NCBI GenBank assembly: GCA_037893245.1
Contig: JBAIAA010000865.1
Coordinates: 186,001-250,000, forward strand
DNA length: 64,000 bases
Direction of reading: 5' to 3'
From: Crossaster papposus
Taxonomy: Eukaryota > Echinodermata > Asteroidea > Velatida > Solasteridae
The stretch's first letter is position 1. The number at the start of each line of letters is the position of its first letter. Made by a program: the position numbers and the translations under genes. This document shows, one piece after another, positions 61,263 to 64,000 of the stretch. The notes beneath the pieces were generated by a model. It saw only the letters and a program-made list of their open reading frames with translations. It ran no database searches and was not told the origin of the DNA.

Positions 61263-64000
61263 TATTGGACAACGGTTTTGACATAGTGTGCATCTGTGAA
61301 ACATGGTTGACATCATGCAATGATGCTGTAGTTGCTGATTTGGTACCAAGTGGCTTCATCTTCAAGCATCACCCCAGAGCTGGCAGACGGGGAGGTGGAA
61401 TCGGCCTTCTGTTCCGTGAAGAACTAAAGCTGACTATCAAGCCGTCAGATGACCATCTGAGTAGTTTTGAGATGATGTCAGGTACTCTAGCATCCAACAG
61501 TATCAGTGTGGACATTATCATCGTCTACAGACCACCTGGGAACCAGTCTACTTTTTCACAATTTATTGATGAGTTTTCCCAGATGCTCGATGAAAGAATT
61601 TTTAGATCCACACCCCTAGTTATAACTGGCGATCTTAACATCCACTTCGATAATCTTTCAGCACCAAACACGCGAAAGTTTAATGACTTGCTTGTCAGTT
61701 ACGGCCTATCCCAGGAAGTTTCGTCACCCACTCACGACAAGGGTCACATCCTCGATGTCTTCATTACTCACAAACAGGAGAAACAGATATACTCAGATCT
61801 TCGGGTCATGCCTGGTATATCTGATCATGCTGCTATTGTATGCCATCTTCATCTTCACAAGCCATGCTTAGCTGACCGAACAATGGTTCGTCGGAACATC
61901 AAAGCAATTGACAGGGCCTCATTTGCCAGGAGCTTGCAGCAGAGCAACATCATGCCAGCCTCTACAGACAGCATTGATGGCGCCGTCAAGCGCTACAACA
62001 CTGCTCTGGAAAACCTTCTTGACACCTGTGCACCAGCTAGAATCTACAGTACAAAGAAGCGTCTAGGCGCCTCATGGTACAACCATGAGATTGTCGTCGA
62101 AAAACGGAAGCGCAGACAACTTGAGCGAAAGTGGCGCTCGAACAAACTGGAAATCAATCTCCAACTATATCGCAACCAAAGACAGCATGTAAACTCCCTC
62201 GTCCGGATAGCGAAATGTACCTACTACATCAATACAATTGAGGAATGTGGTAGTGACTCGAATCGCTTATTTTCCGTCGCCAATCAGCTTCTAAATCGCA
62301 AGAAACCATCTCCTCTTCCGTGCCATGTATGTAGTAAATCCATGGCTCAGCTATTTGGCCAGTTCTTTATTACAAAAATTAATAACATTTGCAGCAGTCT
62401 TTCTCCAAGTGTGACAGTGCTACCTCCTCCACTAACATCAGCATCCTTGGTCACTTTCAGACTCACTTCTTCGCTTGAAATTGAGTCCCTTCTTCGGAAC
62501 AGCCCAGCAAAATCATGTGTTTTAGACCCTGTTCCCACTAAGCTGTTGAGGGACTGCACTCCTGTCTTTGCACCGATATTGGCTGAAATTGTGAACATGA
62601 GTCTCCAACAGGCTGAAGTGCCTCCTGCTTTAAAACTAGCGTACATTCATCCTCTACTGAAGAAGACATCACTTGATCCAGAAGTACTTAAAAATTACCG
62701 ACCTGTGTCGAACTTACCTTATTTGTCAAAGGTTCTTGAAAGAGTCGCCTTCTCAAGGCTGTCTGAATACCTTCAAAATAATGATCTTCTTGATAATAGA
62801 CAGTCTGCTTACCGTAAACACCACAGTGTCGAAACCTTGTTAGTCAACCTTTCTAACGATATTCTAAAGGGAATGGATGTCGGGAAGATTACTGCTGTAG
62901 TGCTATTGGACTTATCCTCTGCATTCGACACTGTCAATCACACAATATTATTAAATAACCTTATCTCACTTGGTATTCAAGGACAAGCGCTCGATTGGTT
63001 TAAATCTTACTTATCCGGTCGTTATCAAACAGTATGTGTCAATGAAGCTAAATCAGATCCAGTTGTTCTTAATTGTGGAGTCCCGCAAGGTTCTGTCGGT
63101 GGCCCAATTCTTTTCTCTATATATTTGTCCGGATTGAAATACATTTTAATGCGTCATTCAATTAATTATCATTGTTATGCAGATGATGTCCAACTTTATG
63201 TTTCTTTTCCACCCAGCCAAGTTGAAGCACTCAATACAATTCAAAAACTTGAAGCATGTATTGATGATGTCACAGCTTGGATGAGCTCCAACTCGTTAAA
63301 ACTCAACAATGACAAATCAGAATTCCTACTCATTGGTTCTAAAGTGCAGTTAGCTAAAGTTCATATTCCTTTTGTAACTATTGGTAATACTACTATTCAA
63401 TTGTCTAAATCATGTAGAAATCTTGGTGTTATGTTCGATTCTACTATGTCAATGTCAGTTCAAGTATCTGCTGTTTGTAAATCTGCCTGGTATCAGCTTC
63501 GTAACCTAGGTGTTATTCGTAAATATTTAACCCGTTCAGCTACTGAAAAAATTGTTCATGCCCTTGTTTCTTCCCGTTTAGATTGTTGTAATTCACTTCT
63601 TCACCAACTACCTAAAACTCAAATAGCTCGTCTGCAAAAATTGCAAAATACAGCAGCTCGTATCATTACACTTACAAAACGTAGAACCCACATTACACCT
63701 GTTCTGCACTCTCTCCATTGGCTACCTGTTCATTTCCGTATTGTGTTTAAATTACTTTTACTTGAGTTTCATTGTATTCATGGTTCAGCTCCAACATATA
63801 ATACTGATTTGATTGTGCATTATAATCCTCCTAGGCGCCTTCGTTCTTCAAATACTACCTTACTTGTTGTTCCTAAGTGTAATAATTCATGGGGTGATCG
63901 GTCATTCGCACATGCTGGTCCCTCACTCTGGAATAAGCTGCCACAGGATATCCGCAGTATTTCCTCTGTTCAAAATTTCAAAATTGCTCTCAAAACTCAC
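61263..64000 (+). mobile_element. L2-like non-LTR retrotransposon, 5'-truncated, runs off the window
   Basis: Satellite stops after CACGTG at 61262 and unrelated coding sequence starts TATTGGACAACGG. One open frame continues to the last base of the window, encoding an APE endonuclease and a reverse transcriptase of the CR1/L2 group. There is no ORF1 and no 5' UTR, so the copy is truncated at the 5' end, as is usual after target-primed reverse transcription. It is a different family from the element at 42947-46706: the domains align, but the sequence is distinct and the C-terminus has the L2-type HWLPV and LRSSNT...LVVP signatures. The 3' end, tail and target-site duplication lie beyond 64000. 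Confidence 0.9.
61265..64000 (+). CDS. ORF2 of L2-like retrotransposon: APE endonuclease and reverse transcriptase, partial at both ends
   Basis: 912 codons with no stop from the satellite junction to the window edge. An in-frame TGA in the satellite (61241-61243) bounds it upstream, and the first in-frame ATG is 61472. Endonuclease, residues about 1-195: DIVCICETW with Glu12, RGGGIGLLF (42-50), YRPPG (88-92), GDLN (122-125), HILDVF (161-166) and SDH (186-188). Reverse transcriptase, about 415-690: NYRPVSNLPYLSK (477-489), LDLSSAFDTVNH (548-559), GVPQGSVGGP (605-614) and active-site YADD (638-641). The C-terminal part has LHWLPV (817-822), LVVP (867-870) and SLWNKLPQDIR (887-897). The GVPQGSV(L)GP motif has Gly612 where Leu is usual. 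The first endonuclease strand is missing, so this copy should not be autonomous. The end at KIALKTH is close to the usual L2 C-terminus, so a stop is expected shortly after 64000. Confidence 0.92.
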   Translation, partial: MDNGFDIVCICETWLTSCNDAVVADLVPSGFIFKHHPRAGRRGGGIGLLFREELKLTIKPSDDHLSSFEMMSGTLASNSISVDIIIVYRPPGNQSTFSQFIDEFSQMLDERIFRSTPLVITGDLNIHFDNLSAPNTRKFNDLLVSYGLSQEVSSPTHDKGHILDVFITHKQEKQIYSDLRVMPGISDHAAIVCHLHLHKPCLADRTMVRRNIKAIDRASFARSLQQSNIMPASTDSIDGAVKRYNTALENLLDTCAPARIYSTKKRLGASWYNHEIVVEKRKRRQLERKWRSNKLEINLQLYRNQRQHVNSLVRIAKCTYYINTIEECGSDSNRLFSVANQLLNRKKPSPLPCHVCSKSMAQLFGQFFITKINNICSSLSPSVTVLPPPLTSASLVTFRLTSSLEIESLLRNSPAKSCVLDPVPTKLLRDCTPVFAPILAEIVNMSLQQAEVPPALKLAYIHPLLKKTSLDPEVLKNYRPVSNLPYLSKVLERVAFSRLSEYLQNNDLLDNRQSAYRKHHSVETLLVNLSNDILKGMDVGKITAVVLLDLSSAFDTVNHTILLNNLISLGIQGQALDWFKSYLSGRYQTVCVNEAKSDPVVLNCGVPQGSVGGPILFSIYLSGLKYILMRHSINYHCYADDVQLYVSFPPSQVEALNTIQKLEACIDDVTAWMSSNSLKLNNDKSEFLLIGSKVQLAKVHIPFVTIGNTTIQLSKSCRNLGVMFDSTMSMSVQVSAVCKSAWYQLRNLGVIRKYLTRSATEKIVHALVSSRLDCCNSLLHQLPKTQIARLQKLQNTAARIITLTKRRTHITPVLHSLHWLPVHFRIVFKLLLLEFHCIHGSAPTYNTDLIVHYNPPRRLRSSNTTLLVVPKCNNSWGDRSFAHAGPSLWNKLPQDIRSISSVQNFKIALKTH

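Noticed and set aside
61683..62646. A 62-codon plus frame and a 99-codon minus frame in the L2-like element
   Set aside because: Both overlap the 912-codon ORF2 in other frames and contain no recognisable motif.

Overview
This window is non-coding, repeat-dominated DNA from an animal genome. About 57.5 kb of the 64 kb is a single satellite array, interrupted at 42947-46706 and ended at 61263 by two different APE-type non-LTR retrotransposons of the CR1/L2 group. The retrotransposon types, the (AAAT)n-type 3' tail, and a 3'-UTR minisatellite of GGTCAAAGGTCA-rich DNA suggest a marine invertebrate or basal chordate (lancelet, cnidarian, mollusc or similar). The sequence alone does not fix the species. 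I see no host gene, tRNA, rRNA or CRISPR array.

Layout: (1) 1-42946, left arm of the satellite. The basic units are 64 bp (S) and 75 bp (L), where L is S plus an 11-bp module (GGTGTAGATCA), and there is a minor 63-bp form (T). Nearly every monomer carries one CACGTG E-box. Units are stacked into nested higher-order repeats (HORs): a 4,722-bp tandem pair, recurrent 5,566-bp spacing, a ~6.7-kb block copied 9,269 bp away, and smaller 490, 983, 1,389, 1,657 and 2,636-bp duplications. Copies are nearly identical. (2) 42947-46706, a 5'-truncated CR1-like element on the minus strand. It has an uninterrupted 918-codon endonuclease/reverse transcriptase frame, a 3' UTR holding a 126-bp minisatellite, an AAAT-rich tail and a 5-bp target-site duplication (gtctt). 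The uninterrupted version of the same satellite locus is visible at about 38.0-38.3 kb. (3) 46707-61262, right arm of the same satellite in the same orientation and phase, with its own HORs (2,210, 1,303 and 3,323 bp). (4) 61263-64000, an L2-like element on the plus strand, 5'-truncated where it meets the satellite. Its ORF2 is open for 912 codons and runs off the right edge of the window.

The many 60-114-codon open frames over the satellite are by-products of a low-stop repeat and are not annotated as genes. The only real protein-coding sequence is the ORF2 of the two retrotransposons, both of which depend on target-primed reverse transcription. The features most worth following up are the E-box satellite (one CpG per monomer, kept intact, with dyad symmetry added by the 11-bp module), its multi-scale HOR history, and the two nested retrotransposons that date the array. 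All repeat boundaries were read by eye from marker variants and are accurate to roughly one monomer unless an exact junction is stated.
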